A DNA stretch of 64,000 bases from Thioalkalivibrio sp. ALE31 (lineage in GTDB: Bacteria; Pseudomonadota; Gammaproteobacteria; Ectothiorhodospirales; Ectothiorhodospiraceae). The stretch covers positions 558,001 through 622,000 of the forward strand of contig NZ_KB905020.1 in assembly GCF_000377405.1 (NCBI RefSeq), given 5' to 3'. The translations under genes and the position numbers were made by a program. Under the pieces are notes generated by a model that did not search any database, was not told the origin of the DNA, and saw only the letters and a list, made by a program, of their open reading frames with translations. This document shows positions 45,916 to 53,832 of the stretch, piece after piece. Numbering within the stretch: the first letter of the stretch is position 1; each line of letters opens with the position of its first letter.

Positions 45916-47318
45916 GTTTCTTCTCCGTTATTCATCATCGCGTTGAGGCGCCGACGCAGGTCGGTCGGGCCCAGCCTGCGCAGGGCCGCGAACATCCCGA
46001 CGCGCTCTGCGTGCGTAATCTGTTCAAGCGCCGACAGGGCCGCTCGCAGCTGATCCGGTGAAAGACCCTCAAGAAGGGCCTCCCAGTGCGCCGGGGCAGA
46101 TTGCAGCGACAGGTCGTAATGCCCCGCCCGCGCCGCAAGGACCACCCGGGCATTCGCGGGCCTCCCGCAGTGCTTCTCGCAGCCACTGACATGCAGATAT
46201 TCGTCATCCGCCAGCAGCCCGCGGGCGGCTGTCCCGAGCATCGCGGCGTCCGCCCGAGTGAATGTCGTACCCGCCGAGCATCCCCCCTGACCGACACAGG
46301 CGCTCACCACTAGGCGAGGATCTCGTGGATCCGTTACTCCGCCCCATTCAGCCAGCCGGTCCAGGGTGATCGGCCGCGCCCCGACCAGCAGCACGCTGCG
46401 CCAGGGAGTCAGCCGCAGGCGCCCTTCTTGGCCGCGGATCTGCTCGGCCAGCCCCCGCAGGGCCTCGGCGCGCAGGGATCCGAACGGGAACGCGACCCCG
46501 AAGGCATCGCCATTCAGGCACGCACCAATCCCGGAGTCGGCGTTTTCGCTGCTCCGTGCCGCAACCGGATCCCCACCCGGAAGCACCCGCTCCAGCCCGG
46601 GAGGCGTCAGGGCCTTCGCGCCGAACCGAGCCAGTGCGCCGGGCAAACGGCCCGGCGGATCCGGATCCCCCTGGCGCAGCGCCACGAATTGCTCGAGGAC
46701 TTGCAGGGCAGCGTCCACGGCCTTCTCCGGGCGTGCCCACCCAAGCACCGTCGCGGCGTGAGCCGACGCCCCGACGGCCACGCGAATCCACACGCCACCC
46801 GGTCCCGTACAGGCCTCCAGTCGAAGGTCCGCCGGCACTCTACCCAGCGGCAACCCGCCACCCGCCTCCACCAGCACCCCGACCTTCGGCGGCAGTGCGC
46901 GCAGGCGCGGGGTTGCGCCCAGTGCCCGCGCAAGTTGCCGCGCGATGGGCTGTACATCCATGGCGGCCTCCGGGTCGATATCCGTCGCTGGTGCCACCAG
47001 CACATTGCGCACCGCCTCCGCCTCGGGATCGCGATCCGCCAGACCCGCCGCCTCCAGTTCGGCCCGTGCCGTCTCCAGGCCCGGCGTGTCCAGACCGCGC
47101 AATTGCAGATTGCCGCGACTGGTCAGCTCCAGGTCACCGGAACCGAAACGCAGCGCCACCTCGGCGAGGATGCGCGCCTGCGCCGCGTCAAGCCCTCCGA
47201 TCGGGTGACGTACCCGCATCAGAAGCCCGTCTCCGGTCGTCATGGGCGCAGCGACTCCGGGACACGCCCGGCGCACACGCGGATGCTCGGCACCCAACGG
47301 CTTCGGACCCCTGCTCAT
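45912..47318 (-). CDS. cobG: Precorrin-3B synthase (oxygen-dependent)
   Basis: 468 residues (Pseudomonas denitrificans CobG ~460). A nitrite/sulfite reductase-like enzyme that hydroxylates C20 and forms the lactone, using O2. Two half-domains are visible (LLMRVRHPIGGLDAAQARIL, LELTSRGNLQLRGL). The 4Fe-4S ligands are ACVGQGGCSAG (C-x5-C) and SGCEKHCGRP (C-x3-C). Its presence assigns the pathway to the aerobic type. ATG 47318 overlaps the upstream permease stop by 4 bp; the longer open frame lies over the ABC genes. Confidence 0.93.
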   Translation of the reverse strand: MSRGPKPLGAEHPRVRRACPGVAAPMTTGDGLLMRVRHPIGGLDAAQARILAEVALRFGSGDLELTSRGNLQLRGLDTPGLETARAELEAAGLADRDPEAEAVRNVLVAPATDIDPEAAMDVQPIARQLARALGATPRLRALPPKVGVLVEAGGGLPLGRVPADLRLEACTGPGGVWIRVAVGASAHAATVLGWARPEKAVDAALQVLEQFVALRQGDPDPPGRLPGALARFGAKALTPPGLERVLPGGDPVAARSSENADSGIGACLNGDAFGVAFPFGSLRAEALRGLAEQIRGQEGRLRLTPWRSVLLVGARPITLDRLAEWGGVTDPRDPRLVVSACVGQGGCSAGTTFTRADAAMLGTAARGLLADDEYLHVSGCEKHCGRPANARVVLAARAGHYDLSLQSAPAHWEALLEGLSPDQLRAALSALEQITHAERVGMFAALRRLGPTDLRRRLNAMMNNGEET

Positions 47319-48088
47319 GACCGGATCCGCACGCCGCGAGCGACCAGGGTCCAGGCCACCCCGCCGACAACCAGGGTGGTCCCCACGAGCACCCAGAAGG
47401 TTGTGGCCCAGGCGAAGGACCCGGTCCCCAACAGGCCGTAGCGAAAGCCCTCGACCATGTAGTACAGCGGGTTCAGCGCTGCCAGCGACTGCCAGGGCTC
47501 GGGCATCCGTTCCACCGGATAGAACAGCCCTCCCAGATAGATCAGGGGGGTCAGCACAAACGTCGCCACCACGGAGGTGTGGTCGAAACTGCGCGCGTAC
47601 AGGCCATTCAGCAGGCCGGCCAGGGCGAACAGCGTGGCACTGACCAGCGCGATCCCCAGAGTCGCCGCCAGGTGGTGCAGTTGCAGGTTGGTAAACGGGA
47701 TCGCAACCAGCGCCACTAGCGCCCCGGCCAGCAGACCGCGGATCACCCCGCCGGTTGCAAAGCCCGCCACGATCAGCCAGGCGGGGAGTGGCGCAACCAG
47801 CAATTCCTCGATGTGCCGCTGCAGGCGCGCGCCATAGAACGCCAGCGTCACATTGCTGTAGGCGTTGGTGGACACGGCCAGGATGATCAGGCCCGGCAGG
47901 ATGAAATCGGCGTAGTCGACGCCACGCATGGTGCCCAGCTCGCGCCCGACCAGGTGGCCAAAGATCACCAGAAACAGAACGGTCGTCACCACCGATGGCA
48001 GCAGGTTCTGCACCCAGGCACGCAGGAAGCGGCGCACCTGCTTGATCACCATCCCGCGGTAGGCAAATCCGTAAGCCGCGAGCCTCAT
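47315..48088 (-). CDS. ABC-2 type transporter permease
   Basis: 257 residues with six hydrophobic helices. The ABC-2 signature is near the C-terminus (LIYLGGLFYPVERMPEPWQSL, LNPLYYMVEGFRYGLLG). It resembles the YadH/DrrB/NodJ group of export permeases. It is coupled by 4-bp overlaps to the ATPase upstream and to cobG downstream, so it is a fixed part of the cob operon. The substrate is unknown. Confidence 0.9.
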   Translation of the reverse strand: MRLAAYGFAYRGMVIKQVRRFLRAWVQNLLPSVVTTVLFLVIFGHLVGRELGTMRGVDYADFILPGLIILAVSTNAYSNVTLAFYGARLQRHIEELLVAPLPAWLIVAGFATGGVIRGLLAGALVALVAIPFTNLQLHHLAATLGIALVSATLFALAGLLNGLYARSFDHTSVVATFVLTPLIYLGGLFYPVERMPEPWQSLAALNPLYYMVEGFRYGLLGTGSFAWATTFWVLVGTTLVVGGVAWTLVARGVRIRS

Positions 48089-49029
48089 GTCCCGGCCCCC
48101 TGCGATGCACTGGCACGTTCCGCGATGCGCTGCAGGAACAGCGACTCGAGCCGGTTGCGCTTGTTGCGCAGGCCCGCCACCCGGACACCGTACACACCGA
48201 GACGCTCAAAAAGCGCGTTCACCTCCATACCCTGCGGCAGGTCAATCTCCAGGGTCCAGCGATCCACCCGCCGGATCGCCAACCCTTCCAGCTCGGGGCA
48301 CGCATCAAGGGGGGCGCTCAACTCGAGCACCAGGGTCTGCACGTTCAGCCCGTGCAGCAGTTCGCCGGTCTCGCCGCGCGCAACGATCTCGCCCTGACCC
48401 AGAATCGCCAGCGAATCGCACAGCGCTTCCGCCTCCTCGAGGTAGTGCGTCGTCAGGAGGATGGTCACACCATCCGCATTCAGCGCACGCAGCAGTTCCC
48501 AGGTTGTATGGCGTCCCTCGAGGTCAACCCCCGCGGTCGGCTCGTCCAGCAGCAGCACGCGCGGGCGGTGCACCAGCGCCCGGGCAATCATCAGCCGGCG
48601 CTTCATTCCGCCCGACAGCCCCCAGGCGGACTGCCGCCGCCGGTCCGCCAGGCCCACCTGTTCCAGTACCTGGCCAGTACGCTCGCGCGCCCGCCGCGGG
48701 GACAATCCGTAATAGGCCGCCTGGGCTTCAACAATCTCGCCCACCGGCTCGAAGCTGTTGAAGTTGATCTCCTGCGGCACCACGCCCATGCAGGCCTTCG
48801 CCGCAACCGCCTGTGTCGCCACGTCGAAGCCGCAGACCCGGATCGACCCGCGATCGGCCCGCACCAGCGTGGTCAGCAGTCCCACCAGGGTCGTCTTGCC
48901 GGCCCCATTCGGCCCCAGCAGGCCGAAAAAGCGGCCCGCCGGGACTTCCAGGTCCACGTCCGCCAGCCCGACCCGGCCACCGGCATAGCGCTTGGCCACC
49001 GACTTCAGGGCGATTGCCGGGGCCATCAT
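48085..49029 (-). CDS. ABC-2 transporter ATP-binding protein
   Basis: 314 residues (YadG/DrrA type, ~310). Walker A is LLGPNGAGKTTLVGLL, the signature is WGLSGGMKRRLMIARAL, Walker B is RVLLLDEPTAGVD, and the switch His is in LLTTHYLEEAEAL. The C-terminal ~90 residues form the domain typical of exporters with ABC-2 permeases. The start (tandem ATG) overlaps the cbiD stop. It pairs with the permease gene directly downstream. Confidence 0.93.
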   Translation of the reverse strand: MMAPAIALKSVAKRYAGGRVGLADVDLEVPAGRFFGLLGPNGAGKTTLVGLLTTLVRADRGSIRVCGFDVATQAVAAKACMGVVPQEINFNSFEPVGEIVEAQAAYYGLSPRRARERTGQVLEQVGLADRRRQSAWGLSGGMKRRLMIARALVHRPRVLLLDEPTAGVDLEGRHTTWELLRALNADGVTILLTTHYLEEAEALCDSLAILGQGEIVARGETGELLHGLNVQTLVLELSAPLDACPELEGLAIRRVDRWTLEIDLPQGMEVNALFERLGVYGVRVAGLRNKRNRLESLFLQRIAERASASQGAGT

Positions 49030-50171
49030 GGCGCCAGCCCCCCGGTGTCCCTGGCCAACCCGACGATGCGTCCGGCCCGATCCACCGCGCAGACCTCCAG
49101 CGCCGTGGTCTCCGGCAGCATCCCGCGCGCCCGCTTCCAGGCGCGCGCACTGATACGGTCGGCCAGCGCCACACCCTGCTCCAGGCAATCCGCAAGCGCC
49201 TGGGCGCTGGTATTCGCCGCGCGGATGCGCGCGACTAGTTCCTGGCTGCCTCCCAGATCCGCCGCCTCCTCCGCCAGCGCGTCGAGATCGATGCGCGACT
49301 TGCGGCTGTGGGCATCCAGGTGTCCGGCCGCGAATTTGCTGAGCTTGCCGAACCCCGCGGCCAGCACCACCGCAGGCAGAGGATGACGCCCCAGGTACTT
49401 CAGTGCCGCCCCGAACAGATCCCCCATCTCGATCAGCGCCATGTCGTCCAGGCCGTACTGTTCGCGCATCGCCGCCTCGCTGGTACCCCCGGTGCAGCAG
49501 GCCACACGCGGACAGCCGTTGGCGCGGGCCACGTCTATGGCCTGATGAATGGATGCGATATAGGCGGCGCAGGAAAACGGCCGGACGATGCCGGTGGTGC
49601 CCAGGATCGAGAGCCCCCCGAGGATCCCCAGGCGGGCGTTCATGGTCCGCCCGGCAATGCGTTCGCCACCGTCCACGCCGACCGTGACCCTGAAGCCCCC
49701 GCTGTACCCAGCGGCTGCAGCCAGTGTCTCCAGATGCCCCTGGATCATGCGTCGGGGGACCGGATTGATGGCGGGCTCGCCCGGCTCCAGCACCAGGCCC
49801 GGGCGCGTGACCGTCCCGACCCCGGCACCCGCCACGAACTCGACACCGGGCGCACCGCACAGATTCACCTCCACCCAGACCCGGGCCCCGTGGGTGGCAT
49901 CCGGGTCGTCGCCGGCATCCTTGATGACCCCGGCAACCGCGCCGCCCGGAGTGGGTTCGAGGTCGTTCAGTGTCAGGCTCACGACCTGTCCCTTCGGCAG
50001 GATGACTTCCACCATCTCGAGCCGCCGCCCCTCCAGCAGCCAGCGTGCGCCGGCAACGGCACCGGCGGTCGCACACACACCGGTGGTCAGCCCCGTGCGC
50101 AGACGCCCGCTCGTCTCGGGCGTCTCCGGGCGCATTCCGCCCGCCGAGCTGTTCTGCTCAGCCGGTTTCAT
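49026..50171 (-). CDS. cbiD: Cobalt-precorrin-5B C1-methyltransferase CbiD
   Basis: 381 residues. It carries the CbiD signatures LRTGLTTGVCATAGAVAGA, GGAVAGVIKDAGDDPDATHG, AINPVPRRMI, LSILGTTGIVRPFS and AAGFGKLSKFAAG. In the anaerobic route CbiD methylates C1 with loss of the C2 unit. Here it takes the place of CobF, which is absent from this cluster. ATG 50171 lies inside the end of cobA (14-bp overlap); ATG 50195 is a weaker option. Confidence 0.93.
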   Translation of the reverse strand: MKPAEQNSSAGGMRPETPETSGRLRTGLTTGVCATAGAVAGARWLLEGRRLEMVEVILPKGQVVSLTLNDLEPTPGGAVAGVIKDAGDDPDATHGARVWVEVNLCGAPGVEFVAGAGVGTVTRPGLVLEPGEPAINPVPRRMIQGHLETLAAAAGYSGGFRVTVGVDGGERIAGRTMNARLGILGGLSILGTTGIVRPFSCAAYIASIHQAIDVARANGCPRVACCTGGTSEAAMREQYGLDDMALIEMGDLFGAALKYLGRHPLPAVVLAAGFGKLSKFAAGHLDAHSRKSRIDLDALAEEAADLGGSQELVARIRAANTSAQALADCLEQGVALADRISARAWKRARGMLPETTALEVCAVDRAGRIVGLARDTGGLAP

Positions 50172-51012
50172 GCGTTCCCGGGACGGACTCGGCACCCTGC
50201 GTGGCGATCGTCTCGCGCAGGCGCACGACCTCGCCCGCGATCAGCAGCGCCGGCGACTGGATATCCAGATCCGCCACCCGCGCGGGGAGGTCGGCCAGAA
50301 CGCCTTCGATGACACGCTGGCCCGGGCGCGTCCCCTGTTCGACCAGCGCGGCCGGCATCGCGCCGTCCGCACCCGCCGCCATCATCTCGCCACAGACCTC
50401 GGCCAGGGTATGCAGCCCCATGTAGACGACCAGGGTCTGCTGCGGATGCACCAGCGAGGCCCAGTCCAGATTGGTCTCGCCGGCACGCCGGTGGGCGGTC
50501 ACGAACTGGCAGCGATAGGCGTGATCGCGATGGGTCAGCGGGATCCCTGCATAGGCTGCACAGCCACCGGCTGCGGTAATCCCCGGCACGATGCGCACTG
50601 GCACCCCGGCGGCGGCAATCGCGGCGGCCTCCTCGCCGCCCCGCCCGTAGACAAACGGGTCACCCCCCTTCAGGCGCACCACGTAGTGCCCCTCCCGGGC
50701 CAGCGCGACCATGCGATCGTTCAGATCGCCCTGATCACAACTGTGCCGCGAGCGCGCCTTGCCCACGTACAGACGCTGCGCCTTGGGGTTTGCCAGATCC
50801 AGGATCGCCTGCGGGATCAGGCGGTCGTGCAGCAGGATCTCCGCGTGCTGCATCGCGCTGAGCGCGTCCAGTGTCAGCAGGCCTGGATCGCCCGGCCCCG
50901 CGCCCACCAGATCCACGCACCCGGCCCGCCGCTCGCCGCGAAACGGGAGGGTCACCCCAGGGCGCGCACCGGATCCGATCCTGGCCACCTTGTGCTGCCC
51001 TGTACCGCTCAT
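50158..51012 (-). CDS. cobA: Uroporphyrinogen-III C-methyltransferase
   Basis: 284 residues. It makes precorrin-2 by adding methyl groups at C2 and C7, the entry to siroheme and corrin. Motifs are VDLVGAGPGDPGLLTL, EILLHDRLIP, RLKGGDPFVYGRGGEEA, VPGITAAGGCAAYAGIPLTHRD and TLVVYMGL. It is a single-domain SUMT without the CysG dehydrogenase/chelatase part. The first ~30 residues are an unconserved extension. It overlaps cobB by 4 bp. Confidence 0.95.
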   Translation of the reverse strand: MSGTGQHKVARIGSGARPGVTLPFRGERRAGCVDLVGAGPGDPGLLTLDALSAMQHAEILLHDRLIPQAILDLANPKAQRLYVGKARSRHSCDQGDLNDRMVALAREGHYVVRLKGGDPFVYGRGGEEAAAIAAAGVPVRIVPGITAAGGCAAYAGIPLTHRDHAYRCQFVTAHRRAGETNLDWASLVHPQQTLVVYMGLHTLAEVCGEMMAAGADGAMPAALVEQGTRPGQRVIEGVLADLPARVADLDIQSPALLIAGEVVRLRETIATQGAESVPGTHETG

Positions 51013-52301
51013 GCCTGGAACAGTCGCGCCGTGGCCTGCGGGTTGGAGGGGAACCAGGCATGCAGATAGGTCGCGGTCAGGCGCCCGTCACGATAGATCG
51101 CCTCGCCCTGCGACCCCGTCCCGCGCGCACGCCAGCAATGACCATAGGGCTCGAGCCCGACCTCGGAATGGGTGTGATGGAAGGTGTGCCCGCGCAGCTC
51201 GCCCTCCGGCAGCGGGGCCGCCTGGAGCCCCAGACCCTGCAGGCGGTCTGCCAGCTGGGCCTTGCCCGGCACCAGCCCGGCCATGGCCGCGGCATGACCC
51301 TCGCGATTGGCCAGTTCATCCAGCAGGTAGAGAAAGCCCCCGCACTCCGCCAGGATGGGGCGACCCGCCGCATGATGGGCCTCAAGGTCCGACTTCAGGA
51401 CAGCATTGGCGGACAGCTGATCCAGATACAACTCGGGGTAGCCACCCGGCAGCCAGACGGCATCGGCCTCTGGTAACCCGTCCCCCGCAAGCGGGGAAAA
51501 GAACCGCAGTTCGGCGCCCATCTTCTCCAGCAGGCGCAGGTTGGCCGGATACATGAAAGCAAAAGCCGCATCCCGCGCGATCGCAATGCGCACGCCGGAC
51601 AGCGCCGCCTCGATCGGCGCAATTGTTTCCGGATCAAAGCGCACCGGCTCCGGGAGCCCTGTCACCCCAGCCTCTTCAATCGCGGCCGCTGCCGCCTCCA
51701 GCCGCGCATCCAGATCGGCGATCTCGCCGGCCTGCACCAGCCCCAGGTGACGATCCGGGACACTCAGCGTTTCGTTACGCTGCACGGCACCAAAGAAGCG
51801 GATCGCCTCCGGGGTGCAATCCTCCAGCATCCGCGCATGGCCCGGACTGCCCACCCGGTTGGCAATCACGCCCGCGAAGGACAGACCCGGGCGGTAGGTC
51901 GACAGGCCATGCACCAGCGCCCCGAATGTCTGGCCCATGCCGCTGGCGTCCACCATGGCCAGGATCGGCAAACCGAAGGCCTGCGCCAGATCCGCCCCGG
52001 AGGGATCGCCATCGAACAGCCCCATCGAGCCCTCGACCAGGATCAGATCGGCATCCTGTGCGGCCTCGTACAGCATCGCTCGACAGGCTTCTTCCCCGAC
52101 CATCCACAGATGCAGGGCGTCGACCGGATGCCCGGATGCCTGTTCCAGGATCATCGGGTCGAGGAAGTCGGGGCCGGTCTTGAACACGCGCACGCGCAAA
52201 CCCTGGTTGCGGTGGTAACGGGCGATGGCGGCGGTGATCGTGGTCTTGCCCTGCCCCGAGGCCGGGGCCGCCACGAACGCCGCGGGGCAGCTCACACTCA
52301 C
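51009..52301 (-). CDS. cobB: Hydrogenobyrinic/cobyrinic acid a,c-diamide synthase
   Basis: 430 residues, standard for CobB/CbiA. It amidates the a and c carboxylates with glutamine and ATP. The N-terminal ATPase domain has the P-loop VAAPASGQGKTTIT. The C-terminal class I glutamine amidotransferase has its nucleophile in PILAECGGFLYLLDE and conserved His residues in GHTFHHTHSE. It overlaps cobO by 4 bp. Confidence 0.96.
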   Translation of the reverse strand: MSVSCPAAFVAAPASGQGKTTITAAIARYHRNQGLRVRVFKTGPDFLDPMILEQASGHPVDALHLWMVGEEACRAMLYEAAQDADLILVEGSMGLFDGDPSGADLAQAFGLPILAMVDASGMGQTFGALVHGLSTYRPGLSFAGVIANRVGSPGHARMLEDCTPEAIRFFGAVQRNETLSVPDRHLGLVQAGEIADLDARLEAAAAAIEEAGVTGLPEPVRFDPETIAPIEAALSGVRIAIARDAAFAFMYPANLRLLEKMGAELRFFSPLAGDGLPEADAVWLPGGYPELYLDQLSANAVLKSDLEAHHAAGRPILAECGGFLYLLDELANREGHAAAMAGLVPGKAQLADRLQGLGLQAAPLPEGELRGHTFHHTHSEVGLEPYGHCWRARGTGSQGEAIYRDGRLTATYLHAWFPSNPQATARLFQA

Positions 52302-52912
52302 AGCTCGATCCCCTTCTGCGCCTTGATGCCGGCCTGAAAGGCATGCTTGACCACGCCGATCTCGCTCACGGTGTCGGCCGCCTCGATCAGTGCCTTCGGC
52401 GCGGCGCGGCCGGTGGTAATCACGTGCTGCATCGGCGGGCGATTGGCGAGATCCTCCAGCACCTCGTCCACATCCAGGTACTGATATTTCAGCGCGATGT
52501 GCAGCTCGTCGAGCAGCACCAGGTCGACGTTCGGGTCGTGCAGCATGTCGCGGGCATGTGCCCAGGCCTCGCGGGCCGCGGCCACATCCTTGTCGCGGTC
52601 TTGGGTCTCCCAGGTGTAGCCCTCGCCCATCACGTGGTACTGCACCTTGTCCTGGCCACGGAAGAAGGCCTCCTCGCCGGTGGCGAACTGGCCCTTGATG
52701 AACTGCACGATGCCGACGTGCATGCCGTGCCCCAGGGCGCGCGCAACCATGCCGAAGCCGGAGGAGCTCTTGCCCTTGCCGTTTCCGGTCAGGATCAGGA
52801 ACACGCCCTTTTCTTCCTGGGCCTCGGCGATCTTGCGGTCCACCACTTCCTTCTTGCGCGCCATACGCTGCGCGTGGCGTTCGGCCTTGGCCGCGTCGGT
52901 ATCGTTGGTCAT
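52298..52912 (-). CDS. cobO: Cob(I)yrinic acid a,c-diamide adenosyltransferase, CobA/BtuR type
   Basis: 204 residues. It transfers the adenosyl group of ATP to cobalt. The P-loop is LTGNGKGKSSSGFG (GNGKGKSS near residue 45). Other signatures are GIVQFIKGQFATGEE, DLVLLDELHIAL and HVITTGRAAPKALIE. A second, unrelated adenosyltransferase (PduO type) lies upstream in the same run of genes. Confidence 0.96.
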   Translation of the reverse strand: MTNDTDAAKAERHAQRMARKKEVVDRKIAEAQEEKGVFLILTGNGKGKSSSGFGMVARALGHGMHVGIVQFIKGQFATGEEAFFRGQDKVQYHVMGEGYTWETQDRDKDVAAAREAWAHARDMLHDPNVDLVLLDELHIALKYQYLDVDEVLEDLANRPPMQHVITTGRAAPKALIEAADTVSEIGVVKHAFQAGIKAQKGIEL

Positions 52913-52964
52913 GTTGATGTACTCCTTGAGTTCATTGCTTGTTCGGGGTGCGCAGGGGGCGGGC

Positions 52965-53255
52965 CTACTCGCCGATCAGGATCATTCGTCCGGTCTCCGG
53001 GTCACGGTAGACCTGGCCCATCGACTCGAAGCCGGAGCCGGCCTCGCCGGCGCCCTCGGGCGGGTCCGGGATCTCGCGCCCGGGTTCGATCTCGGCACCG
53101 CCGCTGGCCGGTTCCAGTCCGCTGCCCGAGGCGGCCATCACCACCATCAGGCCGACAGCGAACACGAGCATGATGTCGGCCAGATTGGCCAGTGGGCCCA
53201 TCGGCTCTTCGTCAGGGGCATCGAAGCGGCTGGCGCGGTAGTGCGGGACCCTCAT
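52965..53255 (-). CDS. DUF2149 protein, ExbD-like inner-membrane component
   Basis: 96 residues with one N-terminal transmembrane helix. The segment NLADIMLVFAVGLMVVM matches the ExbD/TolR pattern (FIDVMLVLLIIFMV in ExbD), including the membrane Asp that carries protons. A short periplasmic tail ends DPETGRMILIGE, typical of DUF2149. It overlaps the ExbB-like gene by 4 bp. This two-gene pair is known to me from loci with CobN-like proteins. An energising role with ExbB is inference. Confidence 0.8.
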   Translation of the reverse strand: MRVPHYRASRFDAPDEEPMGPLANLADIMLVFAVGLMVVMAASGSGLEPASGGAEIEPGREIPDPPEGAGEAGSGFESMGQVYRDPETGRMILIGE

Positions 53256-53695
53256 GCCGCCGCCTCCAGGCGCTCCATCGCGGCGTCATACCAGCGCCGA
53301 CGGAGGCGTCCAAGCAGGAAGCCGAGGATGCCGACCAGCAGCCCCAGCACCGTGGTGTTGAACGCCACCGTAACGGCCTGGGCCAGGATTTCCAGTTCGC
53401 CCCGGCCCATCGCGGCCAGCCCGGGACCCAGCGGAATCAACGTCCCCATCAGCCCGAGCATCGGGCCGATGCGTGCCAGCAGATCCGCGCGGTCGATGCG
53501 GCGTCGTGCGCGGTAGGCCAGTCGCTCGGCGTCACCGGTGGCCTCCAGCCGGCGCACTCCGCCGGAACGTTCACCCAGTGCCAGCCCAAGCTCCCACACG
53601 GCGACCGCGACCAGCACCAGCAGACCGACGATCACCGGCTCCAGCAGCCAGCGCACCACGGTGTCCATCAGTTCCATCGTGATCGAGAACGGCAT
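53252..53695 (-). CDS. MotA/TolQ/ExbB-family proton channel protein
   Basis: 147 residues, shorter than ExbB (~240). Three hydrophobic helices are visible (PVIVGLLVLVAVAVWELGLAL, IGPMLGLMGTLIPLGPGLAAM, VTVAFNTTVLGLLVGILGFLL). The core LLARIGPMLGLMGTLIPLGPGL and the VAFNTTVLGL helix match the TolQ/ExbB signature, including the Thr of the proton path. It forms a unit with the DUF2149 gene and the CobN-like gene upstream. Confidence 0.85.
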   Translation of the reverse strand: MPFSITMELMDTVVRWLLEPVIVGLLVLVAVAVWELGLALGERSGGVRRLEATGDAERLAYRARRRIDRADLLARIGPMLGLMGTLIPLGPGLAAMGRGELEILAQAVTVAFNTTVLGLLVGILGFLLGRLRRRWYDAAMERLEAAA

Positions 53696-53741
53696 TCGCG
53701 TTTACCTCATTAACCTTTGTTCAGCGCTTCCCACGTTCTTA

Positions 53742-53812
53742 TGTAGGAGGCCAGCCCTCTGGCCGATGAGCCGCCGGACATACCCCATCGGCCAGAGGGC
53801 TGGCCTCCTACA
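53742..53812. repeat. REP-like 27-bp perfect inverted repeat
   Basis: The arm at 53742-53768 (TGTAGGAGGCCAGCCCTCTG...) is exactly complementary to 53786-53812; the loop is 17 bases. It sits in the 137-bp gap between the CobN-like stop and the ExbB-like start. As RNA it would be a very stable hairpin inside the operon, able to stabilise the cobN mRNA or reduce read-through. Confidence 0.8.
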
Positions 53813-53832
53813 GGAGACATTTCCAGCGGCGG

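Noticed and set aside
47319-48209. Upstream extension of the cobG frame
   Set aside because: It overlaps the ABC permease in another frame and shows no CobG homology; ATG 47318 with a 4-bp overlap is the natural start.
52965-53255. TonB
   Set aside because: The protein has only an ExbD-like helix and a short tail; no Pro-rich spacer or TonB C-terminal domain is present.
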